A stretch of DNA of 64,000 bases from assembly GCA_036877525.1 (NCBI GenBank), contig JAZGTH010000098.1, positions 310,001 through 374,000 of the forward strand, given 5' to 3'. How positions within the stretch are numbered: the stretch's first letter is position 1; each line of letters begins with the position of its first letter. This DNA comes from Chromobotia macracanthus (Eukaryota > Chordata > Actinopteri > Cypriniformes > Botiidae). Of the stretch, positions 12,830-24,687 are shown one piece after another. The position numbers and the translations under genes are program-made. Below the pieces are notes generated by a model. The model searched no databases. It was given only the letters and a program-made list of their open reading frames with translations, and was not told where the DNA came from.

Positions 12830-13166
12830 CGTTTGTGACCCTTCCCATCATGCACCTCATAAGCGGAGACGCGCGTGGCGCTTAATGAAGGAGGTGATGA
12901 ACATCTGCGCCCGGTTCGATCACCTGCAGTGCCAGTCGCGAGCTGAAGACCATTAAAGCACCGGACGCGCGCTCCCGCGCAGCGACAGCCCACTCGAGCG
13001 GAGGCGCGGGTCACCCTCTCCGTCTCTCCAGAACTCCGCGCAGCTCGCCGGAAATAATGTCGTCCGAAACTATTAGGAGACTCTTCCAATAAAAGTGGGA
13101 AAAAAGTGGGAAAAATCCGTCCGTAATTCATCTCCTGTTCCCGATGCGCCAGTGAAGCACGCGAGG
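12830..13166 (+). promoter_or_regulatory. chodl: chodl promoter and 5' UTR, CpG-rich, with a short upstream ORF
   Basis: G+C and CpG rise sharply here (GACGCGCGTGGCGC, GGACGCGCGCTCCCGCGCAG), unlike the flanks, as in a CpG-type promoter. A four-codon upstream ORF, ATG CGC CAG TGA, lies at 13144-13155, ending 11 nt before the chosen start, and could lower translation. No TATA box is obvious. The start site is not fixed. Confidence 0.55.
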
Positions 13167-16100
13167 ATGCGCGCGGTGATCCGGATCCTTTGCGCGTTGA
13201 CTTTCCTGGTCTCGCGCGTCTGTGGCGCGAGAGTTGTGAGCGGTAAGTGTGAACATGTTTGGCGTAAAAACGCTTTAATGCATCGCTGAAGACCCGCTGA
13301 ATTAGATTGAAAGATTTTGAAGCTTTTACATTTTGAAGCTTTTAATCTGTGAGGATAAACAGGATGCGTTCAGGTGTTGCTCTGTTGTTTCTGGCATGAA
13401 ATAAAATGCGCAACGCACGCACGTAATCATAAAAGTAATGTACTCATGTAAACGTTATGCATTTTAAGGAATTTTGTGGAATTTTGCATATGAAAATCTT
13501 CTGTGCGCCAATCATACATTTTGACGGTGAATGAATGAATGAATGGCCTAGAAATAAACTCTTTGTATTAAGGATATCCTCTGGTTTCATGGACTAGCTG
13601 GAATCTGTTATTAGTTTTAATTCATGTTTTCGTGCACTTCAGTGTATAATGAATTGCTGAAAACCTGCCCAATAAAATAATTTAACAAAATTATTGCAAA
13701 ATAATTTTGTTCTCTCAAATGCTCTTTGTCCTGGGCAATTAAAAAAAAAAAGCTTGATTAAGCGGATGCTTTTCAAAAATGTATCTTTGAAAAATAATCA
13801 CAGCGTAAAAATGATAAATTAAAAAGGAGAGCCAGAGTTATCAATGCGAGCGTACAGATGGATTCACCTGAACTAAAATTATGTGCCAATGGGAAACTGA
13901 AATATGGTAAGCTGTTTAATGTGGTGTGATCAGAGTTTATTAAAGGTGACAAGGAAATTGTGTTTTTGGAGAGCAGAAATGACTGAACGTTCCTTGCTTG
14001 GAGGAGGAAAACTGTACCACAAAGACAGGAATTGAGGAAGAAAGCTAAGGAAGCTGGTTGGGAAAATGCTGAGTCCAGGTTTCCCCTAGTTAAACCTAGC
14101 CCATTACTGAGCTTAAATTGATGATATAGCAGATCTGGACCAAGCAATTATTTAAAGTACCTTCCGGGCAGGGAGCTAATGAGTCTTTTAACAGTTTGTG
14201 TGTTAATCATAGTTACAATTCTCCATGAAGATGCTTTATGATTTTCTCCAAATACAATTTCTTTGCCTTTTTGCTATGACTATGAAATGCTCACAGTGAG
14301 ATTTGTACCTGTGTACATTTATTGATTAAAACTAAATATATAGGTATAATTTATATGTATATAGGTATAAAATATATACATATATAAAATGTAAGTACAG
14401 TGCAATATGGATTTTGTCTCTTCAGGTCAGACAGTGTGTCAGGGCAGTCCTGAGCACCCGTGCTATAAGATAGCTTACTTCAGGGACGTGTCGAGTCGTG
14501 TGGCATTCTGGGAGGCTCTGGAGGCGTGTGAGATGGATGGTGGTTCGTTGCTGAGCATAGAGAACCCAACAGAGCAGAAGCACATCGAACATCTCCTGAA
14601 GGAACTGAGTGTTTCATCCTCCACCGGAGCTGCCAGCGGATCGGGCATCATCGACGGAGACTTCTGGATCGGCTTGACCCGCGTGGAGAGCGAGAGCTCG
14701 CAGGAGCCTGGCAGTTTTGCATCATGTCCCAACCTATACAGATGGACAGATGGAAGTGTCTCGCAGTTCAGGTGAAATGAGATGGGTTCTTTTGGGAATT
14801 ATATGAAGGTTTTGTTTTGTGTAAGTGTAATCAATTTGGCTGCACAAGTAATTTCAACTTGCTCTTTGTAATCTTGACTGGTCCTGAGTTGCTGTAACTT
14901 TTAAATGGTTGAAAAATAGGTTAAGCATTTTTTTTTTAAGTTATACCAGTCAGGATTTAAAATTTTATGTTGAAATGATTGGTATAGCCAAGTTGATTAA
15001 ACATAAAAAATTTAAGGCAGCAAAGATGTTTTTACAGTGTAAACATTATAATGTTGATTCTGCAGAAACTGGTACGCTGATGAACCATCCTGTGGAGGAG
15101 AAGCTTGTGTAGTGATGTATCATCAGCCCACAGCTCATGCTGGGCCTGGTGGTCCATACCTCTATCAGTGGAATGATGACAGGTGCAATATGAAGCACAA
15201 TTTCATCTGCAAGTATGAGCCAGGTACTTGATGATGTGCACACTCGCTGCTGAAATGACCAGCTTAGATCATTATAAATTTCCAGGCTGGTTTATGCTGA
15301 TACAGTTCAATTCATTTCTATTTCTGTAGTGATTTTCCCAACGTTCATTGTTGGAAACCAATAGTACAAGAAAAAATGTTTGTAAAATATAAAAAGATGC
15401 AAAAATCTTATGTGAAACTGATCTAGCTGGTGGAACCGCTTTTTCATGCTGAGTTAAGTTGGTTGGCCAGCATTGTCTATGGTAAAGCTGGTTGACTTAA
15501 AACATATTGTTAGTTAAGATATTTCTAAAACGCCTAGTAGATGTATCCAAAACAACATCTGCCGGTCTTTTTAGCAGGTGATTTTCATATACTAATGGGA
15601 GTTACCTATGAACTTTACAATGTTTATGTCTTTCTGAGCAGAGAGCTACCTGGTTAAAGAGCAGGGAGATAGACCTGCAGGGCGTGACTCTGGTAAGCAG
15701 CTAAGTGTCAGATGTATCATCATTTGACTGAATTACTGACCTGAGTCAGTAATCAGGTTGACACTGATTGCCAAACAGCTCTTTTTATAACCTTCAGATC
15801 TTTCCACTGAAGACCAGGAGGAAAGACGAACACCTCCCATCAACCATGACGAAAACCCCCAACTTATAATGCCGGGACCCTCGGGTAATATTTAAAACCT
15901 CAGCTTACACCACACCAACAGCAGTACTGCTGGAAATAAAGGACAACTTTTACCTTTTCCAGGTATGCTGCTTATCTACGTGATCATTCCCACCATTCCT
16001 CTTCTGTTACTGATCCTGGTGGCTTCAGGGACCTGCTGTTTCCAGATGTTGAGCAGGAGGTGAGTCATTAAGACCATATCACTGCTCTGACTGATGTTAA

Positions 16101-17512
16101 TGTCCTATTATGTGCAATATCATCCCAATATAGTCTCTCCAGCATCTTTAGACACCAGCGTCTTGATTAATTAGCACTTACGCTCGCTTGTGAAGATCTG
16201 ACGCTGTCCTTTCCTAACCCAAAGGGTTTACTATAATTACTTAGATTCAGCTGTTTGTAGCTCTGCCTGGCAAAGCAGTTTAGTCTGTACTAATCAACAT
16301 CAAAACACTTAATATAGTGTACATTTGGCGTATCCGCCCAGCCAGCAGGAAACATTCTCAAAGTGTTGGGTAATGTGCTTTAAAAGTTTGACATTGTATA
16401 TCAAATGTCAAAAAATGTATTCTTAAAATGTTAGTGGAACATTTTAAAAACTTTTTAAATAACATTCTTACAACCAAGCAGTAATGTTAATACTATGTCT
16501 AAAATACTGGCTGTTTTGAAGCCTAGAACATTAAAAAAACAGTGGTAATGTTTTTGTTATGTAATAAAAATGTTAGAGAAACGTTCTTACAACCTAAAAT
16601 TGTTAGCTGGGTGTGTCCATGAGAGACAGGGTGGTTGGATGCCGCAATACGTGACAATAAAATGGAGATGAGTCCAGTTGAGCTCCTCGTCTCATCAATA
16701 TCCAGATCGTCAGGGAATGGTCCAAAAGAACTGCTGAAGCAAGCCCTTCCTCCATTCCCACCCACACCAGCAGCCCCTAAACAGAACAGAAACCCAGTTC
16801 ATCTCCCTTCAGCCTTTTGGCTGATTCTTGGCCAGACATTACATAGGGCCTTAGTTGTGTCATTTATTATGTTTATATGTCTCTCACGCCCAAAGAGTGA
16901 TGTCTTTTTAACATATGTTCGATTGCTGGGGCAGACTGAAGATCCACAGACAATCATTTAATCACTGGCACTGACTGAGTGTGCGCTATTCAGTAAAAGG
17001 CTTCCTGGAGCGAGTTCAAAGCTTTTGGATAAACGTCTTAACTCCTTAACAGATGATGCTTGTCTGTTTCACAATGTTTGCCACTTGTTCCCATGATTAA
17101 ATACGATCTCAGAGTATGCATGAAACCAGGAGTAAAATAACAGCTGTTCTGTTACCGTCTGTTCGGTGAATTTAGCTTTACAGTAAATGTCTCGTCCGCT
17201 GTTTCGTGCTATAAAGTTCTACTAGTAAAACTCAGCAGCAAATTATTTAAAAAATGATTTGAGATTCTAGTTTGTGAAAAAAATACCACAAAGTAAAGAT
17301 TAGCCTTAAGAAATGTTGTCACGTAGCTGTATATGGCCACATATTGCTGGAAATCACAAACTTAATGAATAAGTTGGAAGCAAAGAGCTCTTCTGATATT
17401 TATTGTATTTTTTTTCCCCCATACAAGCAAACCACGGACCAAAACAAGCGTTAACCAATCAACTCTCTGGATCTCCAAAACGCCTAAGTTGGACAGTGGC
17501 ATGGAGGTTTAA
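13167..17512 (+). CDS. chodl: Chondrolectin, membrane C-type lectin
   Basis: Exons 13167-13242, 14426-14771, 15066-15223, 15642-15692, 15798-15884, 15963-16059 and 17428-17512 join in phase with GT-AG introns to 900 nt, 299 aa. Residues 1-21 are a signal peptide (MRAVIRILCALTFLVSRVCG). Exons 2-3 encode the lectin fold with FWIGLTR, WTDGS, NWYADEPSCGGE, WNDDRCNMKHNFICKYE and the expected cysteines. Exons 4-5 are an acidic, Pro-rich stalk. Exon 6 is the membrane segment (residues 240-266, MLLIYVIIPTIPLLLLILVA). The tail ends NQSTLWISKTPKLDSGMEV, close to human CHODL, which fixes the identity. Known role: type I membrane lectin in muscle and motor-axon outgrowth; the long-form calcium-binding motif is not evident. 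The frame is open upstream to 13095, but ATG 13167 is chosen because the signal peptide starts there. Intron 2 carries a MITE and intron 6 an AACGTT-rich element. Confidence 0.95.
14800..15040. mobile_element. MITE family C copy in chodl intron 2
   Basis: Contains GGCTGCACAAGTAATTTCAACTT, GTCTTGACTGG-like and AATTTAAGGCAGCA blocks and ends TTTTTACAGTGT. The same blocks in the same order occur at 46369-46590. The 3' end is 25 bp upstream of the exon 3 acceptor. The 5' boundary is approximate. Confidence 0.65.
16337..16611 (+). mobile_element. MITE family A copy in chodl intron 6
   Basis: Starts CCCAGCCAGCAGGAAACATTC and ends CTTACAACCTAAAATTGTTAGCTGGG. Internal matches include TTACAACCAAGCAGTAATG and TTTGTTATGTAATAAAAATG. 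It is shorter than the 340-bp copies. Confidence 0.8.
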
Positions 17513-19183
17513 AGAACCACGTACCTGTATCGTATCCATCATCAAACCAGCTTTGTTTCTGCCATTTAAATTGTTATTCAGTAACCAACAGTCTCGTCTG
17601 GTGTTGGGTTAAAAACAAGCTCAAATGTGCAGCAATGCCATCGTATTTATACATGTATCACTTTTCTGTACATGTTGTGCTGCTCCCCTTCTTCTCACAA
17701 TCTGCTCAGATCTGTAACGTTACCTCTTATCTTTCTCTTTCTGCGTCTCATGTTCCTGTCAGAGAGTGTGACCTGAGGGTGCTGAGGGACGGTGAAAGCT
17801 AATACACAAAACATAGCGAGCAATTAAACGACTGTAATTAAGACAAGTACAAATGGGAACCACATAAAAAGAGGAATTAAGAGTTCCCACTGACAGCGAA
17901 TAGGGTCACGTGAACTGAAGTCAGTAACAAAGTAAAATTAATCATTTAAAGAGCATTAAAGAAACAAAACAGCATAATGCTACTTCAAAAGATTTTTGAA
18001 GAATCATAAAAAATAGGCTGGTTTAATAACTTTCCTCAAAAGTTTCTCCTTATATTTGTGTTAGCAACTATGCCACAATGTCATATACAGTTACATACAA
18101 CTGATAATTTAAAAGCCCTAGATTAATGATAAAACGTTTGATCATTATAGAAATTATTGGAAGCCTATTCTGTAGCTTATGGGGAAGTTTTAATAAAAAA
18201 CCTAAAGGTTATATAATCAGAAATGTACATATTTTTGTATGATGCAACTGCAAAGCTGCTTTGAGCCACCAGCGTTATATAGGCAAGTTTTGTTTGCATG
18301 TGATTTTTTTTATCATCTCAACAATATTGCATACAGAAAATAAGCAGGTTCTTGTGCTGTCAGTGCTAAAAAGCATAAACTGGTTTGCTTCATAGTAATA
18401 GTGTATCCAAAATGAGTCCGAAGTGTGGTTGTACAGGAAGCTACTGTCTTTAGGTGTCTTTGAGTGTGGGTCTGGATTTCTCCAAGACATGAATTTCACA
18501 TGATGTACAAAAACGTGTGATCACACATGGAAAACCATCCATTTCACATCTGATCACAGGTGTTTTTGCACATATAAAATTTATAAGTGAAACAACATGT
18601 CATCAGATGTAAAATGTGTGGTTGTGGAGCATTTTTCTGTGAATCCCATGTAAATTCCCATGGGAAACACATGGAGTCACATATGGAACATGTTTTTTAT
18701 GTGTGATAGTGTTTTTGGACATGTGAAATTGTACTTCTTCTAAAGGTTGTTCCTTTAATACTTGTATATTTTTGAGACAGGTGAATTGGACAAGTGTACA
18801 TGGATTAAAAATATCTAATTGTGAAGCTGTTTTGGTAAATTTCTGTGGCTTACTAATGTTTCTTTGAGTTTCACTGTATAAACACATTCAGAAACTTGAT
18901 CACATACACAAAGCAGAATTATTTTTGACTTACTGTTAATGCAACATTCTTTCCAAATTCTATATTGTTTTGCGATTTATCTCAAAATAAAATGGTGTAA
19001 GTGGGATTTTACTGACATACAGCTTTAATGTAAATGACAGACATTCCAGTAAATGACATTACTTTGTAACCATATACACAGAATTACTGTTGTAATCTTT
19101 TTCTTCAAAACACTAAAGGAAAATACCTTTGAATTTACCTTAAATCAAAGCAAAATCTCCACAGAATAAATATATATATTCTC

Positions 19184-19482
19184 TAAACGTTCTCTCAAAG
19201 TTTTCAAAATATTCTTGCCGTAATGATAGTAGAACATTTCTTTAACGTTATATATCTATATTGAAAACGTTATTCTGAAGTAGTTAGTGGAATGTTTAAA
19301 AAACATTACAGAATTAAAACATTTACAATAACATTCTTAACACCAAGCAATAAAGTTAAGACATTGTCTAAACAACTCAACATTTTGAACATTCCTAGAA
19401 CTTTTCAAATAACCTTTTTGTCATTTTTGTTACTTAATGGAAATGTTACGGAAATGTTCTTACAACCTAAAGCTGATGGGAT
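19184..19482 (+). mobile_element. MITE family A copy
   Basis: Carries CTAAACGTTCTCTCAAAGTT, ACGTTATATATCTATATT, TAGTTAGTGGAATGTTTAA and TACTTAATGGAAATGTTACGG in the standard order. The 5' terminal repeat is lost and the 3' end is degraded (CCTAAAGCTGATGGG). Confidence 0.75.
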
Positions 19483-20454
19483 GTTTGTATTTATGTTTAT
19501 GAATAAACCCTGCCGGTATACTCATAGCCATGAATATAAAGACAAACAGACAAAGATCTAAATGCTTTAAGGGGGTCCAGCTGGCAGGCAGCGTTAGAGC
19601 GAGCCATAAGACAAATCAACTGGACTACATTAACACCAAAAAGATGCGGTACTTTGTATGCGATTTACCCTGGCCTGCAATTAGTGACAGCACAGACTAA
19701 AAAGCACACTGCTAATTACAGAGCCAATTAAACTAATCAGTCCTCCGCTTCGACAGGAGAACTCGCGTCACACACTCAGGATCTGGTAATTATAGATATG
19801 ACTGTAATCACTAGTCTGCAGGCACAGGGTGGAATTAAAGAAACAAACCCTTTCCCATCTGGAGAGGGAGGTGATTTTAGGCTATTAGAGATACACAACA
19901 CAGGCATGTCATTCTCCATCTGACCGAGATCCAAACACAGAGCTTTTTTATTTCTCTCTGTTACAACTGCAGTACAGTTAAGGTAATGATGAAAACAGAA
20001 TGAGGTTCCCTCCTCCCAGTCTGAAAGCCTTAAATCTTAACTGCGCTGTAAATGTCAAAGTCGTCAAATGCTAATCAATGGGGTTACGGTAATGATAATC
20101 AGTGTAATTGCATTCAGGTGGGGTTTTGAATGTCTGTGACATTGGTTGGATTTAATTGATTAAATTGATGAAGCCAGTTCGTGGCATACACTAATGCCTC
20201 TGACATCCAATGAGGGTGGGGTGGAGAAGCAAAGCCTACCTTTACCTGACACCATCAAGTAGTTTCTGGGAATCAAACACATGACCTTGATGTTGCTTGC
20301 GCCATGCTACCAGTTCAGCTACAGTTAACCTAATTGCTTTTGTTCAGCAGCAAAGCTCCACTCAGTAATTTCTGGTTGAGATATAAAAGATTAAGAGAAT
20401 AGCAGCTTGTGCAATGCTCTTTATCTACATTAAATCAATGCAACATATGCTGAA

Positions 20455-20660
20455 AGAAAGTGACATATGTCAAGGTATGGTAACCCATACTTGACATGTG
20501 ACCTCTGCATTTAACCCATACCAGTGAAGAGTAAACATACACACACACACACACACAGAGCAGTGGGCAGCTATCACTACAGCACCCGGGGGGCAACTGG
20601 GGGAACTTGGGTCACTCTCTAATGTCTAACTTTCTAATGACTGGTCCCCATTAGGCCACA
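20455..20660. repeat. SINE-related fragment with a (CA)n tract
   Basis: Contains TATGGTAACCCATACTTGACATG, the reverse of the motif that ends the SINE at 12025. Next comes a CA microsatellite at about 20538-20557 and GCACCCGGGGGGCAACTGGGG, typical of a fish SINE body. Boundaries are approximate. Confidence 0.45.
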
Positions 20661-20786
20661 AACATCTCAACTGCCACAGTGTTGTATCTGATTTAGCCAA
20701 AATGACCCACTGGATATTACTACAATTATTCAACAATGAACAGTTGAAAGAACATTATAAGCACAACAAATAACTGGGGAAGATGC

Positions 20787-20792
20787 TTTAAT
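20787..20792 (-). terminator. lyz: lyz poly(A) signal ATTAAA
   Basis: On the minus strand ATTAAA lies about 145 nt after the lysozyme stop codon. The lysozyme message is expected to be short, which fits. This is a hexamer match only. Confidence 0.5.
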
Positions 20793-20933
20793 ATACATCT
20801 CAAAACTTTACAAATCATAATGATGGAAATTATATCTTTAAGTTTTACAACAGATGTATCAGCCTTGAGGCAAAAATGCACACAGGACAAACTCTGAGGG
20901 TATTGTAGCAAATGAAGAGAAATCAAGGTCTTG

Positions 20934-22292
20934 TTAGTGCAGGCCGCAACCTTTCAACCAGCGTGTCATCTTACGGCCATTACAATAACTGTCCCAGGTG
21001 TCCCTGCAGACACAAAAAGTGCTCGGTAAAAATGTACATGCATGAATGCGAGATCAATAGAGTCAGTAAAATATTTTATTGCAACACACAGCCATTAAAT
21101 CAGAGTTTGAATAACTAGTAATTGTTAAGTTTGGTTAATTGTGCCCAATGATTTAGACCCACAATTCACAGCATGTGTATACAGTAAATACTTACCATGA
21201 TTTCAATCCCTCCCTCTTCACGATCAACTTTGCACATTGAATCGAAGCCTTTAGGTCATCCTTCAGCAGATCTATCAGAGAAGAAACGTTGACATACAAT
21301 CTGAACAAGTTTTACACAAAGCTAATCCTTTACATAGTAGCCAATCACAAGAAACCATTTTCAATTTGTTTGACCATATTTCACAGTTTACAATTACATG
21401 CATTTGGAAGATGTTTTTATCCAAAGCGACTTACAGCGCATCCTTTGCATTGCTAATGCAATTTTCTACCGATTGAGCTACAGGAAAAGTTTGAAGTACC
21501 TCCACAGGACACTTGGCACAGGTTCTTTCCGGATGGAGTCCCATCTTCGCACCATTTAAAACTGTTTATCTGGAAAATGCCATAGTCCTTCCCAGTATCA
21601 GCCGTCCTCACTTTGTGGGTCTTAAACTTGCTTTCCCAGAAGGCCATGCAGACATCTGTTGAAATTAAGTAAACAGTTCAAGGTAAGGAAATACAAAGCT
21701 GTATATCTTGTACAAGGCTGTTTTTTTAAATGAAACAAAAATCTTTCAAGGTAAGGAAAATACAAAGAAATTAAAATGTAAAACTTGTAAAACAAGTTAA
21801 AGCTATTTGTTTTATTTGTGAATCAGGTTGATTAATATAATCTTATCACGTATATAACAAACAGATCCCCAGCTAACAGAAAACGTTCTCAGAACATTCA
21901 ACGTTCTCAGCCAATTTTCTCTAAAAGTTTTTTTGACGTTCTATGTCATACATATGAAAAATGTTATTCTTAAGTTGTTAGTGGAACTTTTTAAAAAGGT
22001 TACATTTTTAAAAAGTTTGAAAAGTGTTCCTAGAACTTTCAAAATAATGTTTTAATGTTTTTGTTACTTAATGGAAACGTTATGGAAATGTTCATACAAC
22101 CTAAAATTGTCAGCTGAATAAGTTTTAATAATGACACAGATCGAAGATAAACTTACAGTTGCCAAGTGAGAATCCCTCATAGCCATCGAGTCCCTGTTCC
22201 TTAAAGATACGGGCAACAGTACAACGACCCAGTCTGCGGCTCTCACATGAGGACAGCCACATCAGACACAAGACCACAAGAGCCACCCTCAT
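20934..22292 (-). CDS. lyz: Lysozyme C (1,4-beta-N-acetylmuramidase)
   Basis: Exons 22292-22157, 21655-21500, 21271-21196 and 21003-20934 join in phase to 438 nt, 145 aa, the usual four-exon c-type lysozyme layout. Residues 1-18 are a signal peptide (MRVALVVLCLMWLSSCES). The mature chain starts RRLGRC, aligning with KVFGRC of hen lysozyme. The catalytic Glu is E35 of the mature chain (CMAFWESKF) and the catalytic Asp is in GKDYGIFQINS, one residue short of hen D52. Both acids and all eight cysteines are present, so it should be an active secreted enzyme that cleaves bacterial peptidoglycan, not an alpha-lactalbumin. It ends MTRWLKGCGLH. A TATA box and a nearby ATTAAA fit a short inducible gene. 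Intron 1 carries an AACGTT-rich element and intron 2 a SINE. The call is very secure. Confidence 0.96.
21396..21488 (-). mobile_element. tRNA-derived SINE, inverted, in lyz intron 2
   Basis: Read on the minus strand it has TCCTGTAGCTCAATCGGTAG, then GTAAGTCGCTTTGGATAAAA and the TGCATGTAA tail. The middle is deleted, so the B-box is missing. It starts within 12 bp of the lyz exon 2 donor. Confidence 0.7.
21868..22117 (+). mobile_element. MITE family A copy in lyz intron 1
   Basis: Begins CCCAGCTAACAGAAAACGTTCTCAG and ends CATACAACCTAAAATTGTCAGCTG. It contains GTTGTTAGTGGAAC and TTTGTTACTTAATGGAAACG. Confidence 0.85.
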
Positions 22293-22372
22293 ATCTGCAC
22301 TGCTGCTCTGAATGCACTGTTAATATCTGCTACCTGAAGAGGAGTTTAGAAGCAGGAGAGAAGCTGTGGGAT

Positions 22373-22381
22373 TATTTATAG
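22373..22381 (-). promoter_or_regulatory. lyz: lyz TATA box
   Basis: Minus strand reads CTATAAATAATCCC, with TATAAATA starting 81 nt upstream of the ATG. That predicts transcription starting near 22345-22350 and a 5' UTR of about 55 nt. It is a good match to the consensus and sits at the right distance for a short secreted-protein gene. Confidence 0.65.
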
Positions 22382-22519
22382 GTGAAGTTGAAGTCTTGTG
22401 TTGCAATCTGTTTTCATAAGTGCAAGCTGTTAGATTTCTGCAGTCAAAGCTGTTGCTACTGTTGTGGCTACTGAGGCAATAATAACTGACTTTCATTCAT
22501 ATCACGAACACACATATCT

Positions 22520-22542
22520 ATGTATGTATGTATGTATGTATG

Positions 22543-22594
<52 letters not shown>

Positions 22595-22640
22595 TATAAT
22601 ATATATAGAGATAGATAGATAGATATACAGATATACATTC
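22520..22640. repeat. Compound microsatellite (GTAT)n (TA)n (GA)n (GATA)n
   Basis: Five or more GTAT units, then TATATA, GAGAGA and repeated AGATAGAT units. Confidence 0.9.
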
Positions 22641-22703
22641 ATTTTTAGTAATTATTAATTTTTATTAATATAATAATAGTATGTGTCTTAATTCATAAGT
22701 TGT

Positions 22704-22943
22704 CCCAGGTAACAGGGAATATTCTCAGAATGTTGGCTAATGTTCTGTAAATGTTCTTTTTTAAAACTTTTTTAACGTTATCTCTCTATATCAAGAATTT
22801 TATTTTTACGTTATTAGTGGAACATTTAAAAAAGTTTGAATACTGTTCTTACAAACAAGCAATAGCAAACTTTCAAAATAACATTTTTGTAACATAATGG
22901 AAACTTCAGGGAAACATTCTTACAACCTCAATTTGTTGGATGA
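22704..22943 (+). mobile_element. MITE family A copy
   Basis: Begins CCCAGGTAACAGGGAATATTCTCAG and ends TTCTTACAACCTCAATTTGTTGG. The internal TTATTAGTGGAACATTTAAAA is shared with other copies. Confidence 0.8.
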
Positions 22944-23166
22944 AGTCCTACTTTACTTGGTTTCACTAAATTAAACACATGGGATTTAAATGTATTGATG
23001 AAGAAAACACAGGTCATACTTCAGAAGCAGTGCAGAGTTGTGGAACCTTTGGGTTAGATGCACCACCATCCAGCCACCCCAAAATATAACAGCAGCATTA
23101 CACAAAACATTCAAAATAAAATGCAATTAAACAAATATATGCTGATTTTGAAAAGCTATTCAGTTA

Positions 23167-23315
23167 TGCTGTGGCTCAGCGGTAGAGCATTGCAATAGCA
23201 ATGTAAGAGGCTGTGGGTTTGATTTTCAGGAAGTGCATGTACAAAGAAAATGTGTAAGTTGAATGTACTGTAAGTCGCTTTTAAGCGTCTGCTAAATGTA
23301 AATTAATTTTTCTCA
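23167..23315 (+). mobile_element. tRNA-derived SINE
   Basis: GCTGTGGCTCAGCGGTAGAGCATTG is the A-box end, GGCTGTGGGTTTGATTTTCAGG the B-box, and CTGTAAGTCGCTTTTAAGCGTCTGC the tail. It is the most complete of the copies in the window and the closest to a tRNA 5' half. Confidence 0.8.
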
Positions 23316-23355
23316 AAGAAAACAGCTTCATCTTCCAGTCAGAGTAAAAAATATC

Positions 23356-23637
23356 CATCTAACAGGGAATGTTCTCATGATGTTGGCTGATTTTCTCTAA
23401 AAGTTCTCTGAAATGTTATTGAAAAACATTTTATAATGACATATATCTATATTAAAAACATTATTCTTAAATAGTTAGTGGAATGTTTTAAAAAAACATT
23501 ACAGTATTAAATATTCTTTGATTAATGTTCTTATAACCAAACAATGTTAATACAATGTCTATAAGCTAAACATTCCTAAAACGTTTAAAATTCCGTTTAA
23601 CCTTTTTGTTACTTAATGGAAACATTCTTACAACAGG
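23356..23637 (+). mobile_element. MITE family A copy
   Basis: Begins ATCTAACAGGGAATGTTCTCATG, then ATAGTTAGTGGAATGTTTTAAAA and TTGTTACTTAATGGAAACATTC. The 3' terminal repeat is lost. Confidence 0.75.
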
Positions 23638-24552
23638 TAAAAGCCAGTAAAAGTGGCCAGACATGGTCTGAGTAAAGCACCAATGAAAAGATGAAGTGAG
23701 GGTTACAATTTGGAAAATTGTTGTGAAAAAACTGCCTCTTAATGCAATTCACAATGCAATTAACTGACACTAACTGCTAAGGAAATGGAGAACATGAGGA
23801 TGTGTCAGCAGAGAGCACAGACACCTCAGTAAGCATAAACACAAGCAGCCCCTACAGCCCTTATAGGAAAGTACCCATTAATCCTGCTGTGTGATTCTTT
23901 ATGTAGAATATTGCTTGTGTACAAATCATATGCTCATTCGGTTTTACTGTAAAACATTCTAATAAAAGAAGAGTATCAAACATGTCAAAAATATGATTTG
24001 GATGTAAGCAGCCCAATGCAGTTAACAGATTTTTAAGGTACCATGAAATAAGTTTAATTAATACTGTTACATTAACTAAAATTTAATGTGGTAAAACAAT
24101 TTGAGAAATTTCACCTTTAAAATAACTTGCCCACTTTGCTACTTGGCTAGATTATTTGTTAGGGGAGGTTTTGAGGGGTGCATTTTTAATTTTGTGTTTT
24201 TTCAATTTTATTATACAACCATATAAAACTTTCATCCATTAATGCCTGCTCGATTCATACTGTCACTGCAAGTTATTCAATTCTCCCTTCAGAACAGTTC
24301 TTCTCTTTTTGACTGAACAGCGACCCCTCTCAGGATATAAGTGGAAGTACATCAAACTTTACAGCTTGACCCTTCAATACCAGCACCCTGGAGCAGCAAC
24401 AACAGGTCATAAATAACTTGAATACTTGACATTGAATGCATGACAGAATGACTCAAAGGTTACATAAACATTATGGTGATTTGTCTGTGTGCAGGTAGAT
24501 TAGTGGGTTCTGACAGAGCCATAGTACTGTGCAGTCTTTAAACTCTGTGTGG

Positions 24553-24687
24553 CCAATGTTAATACAACATCTAAAAAATGAAATATTTTTAATCTTCCAA
24601 GAACTTTTAAAATAATGTTTTTAACATTTTTATTACTCAATGGAAGCGTTATGGAAACATTCTTACAACCTAAAATTGTTAGCTGGG
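24553..24687 (+). mobile_element. MITE family A, 3' fragment
   Basis: Matches only the last third of the element, from AATGTTAATACAACATCTA to CCTAAAATTGTTAGCTGGG. Confidence 0.75.

Larger units (their letters stand above)
17513..20780. other. chodl 3' UTR, then the intergenic region to lyz
   Basis: After the chodl stop, a possible poly(A) signal AATAAA lies at 18192-18197. At 18500-18730 there is a CACATG/ACATGTG-rich inverted stretch that looks like a degraded transposon. An AACGTT-rich element copy lies at 19184-19482. A repeat-free stretch at 19580-20110 carries several TAATTA/AATTA motifs and could be a conserved non-coding element. No exon was recognised. Confidence 0.45.

Noticed and set aside
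12369..12956. 195-codon open frame on plus strand
   Set aside because: It spans a SINE tail and simple GGGAAATGAA repeats, and runs into the chodl promoter region.
14475..14732. 85-codon minus-strand frame
   Set aside because: Antisense shadow of chodl exon 2.
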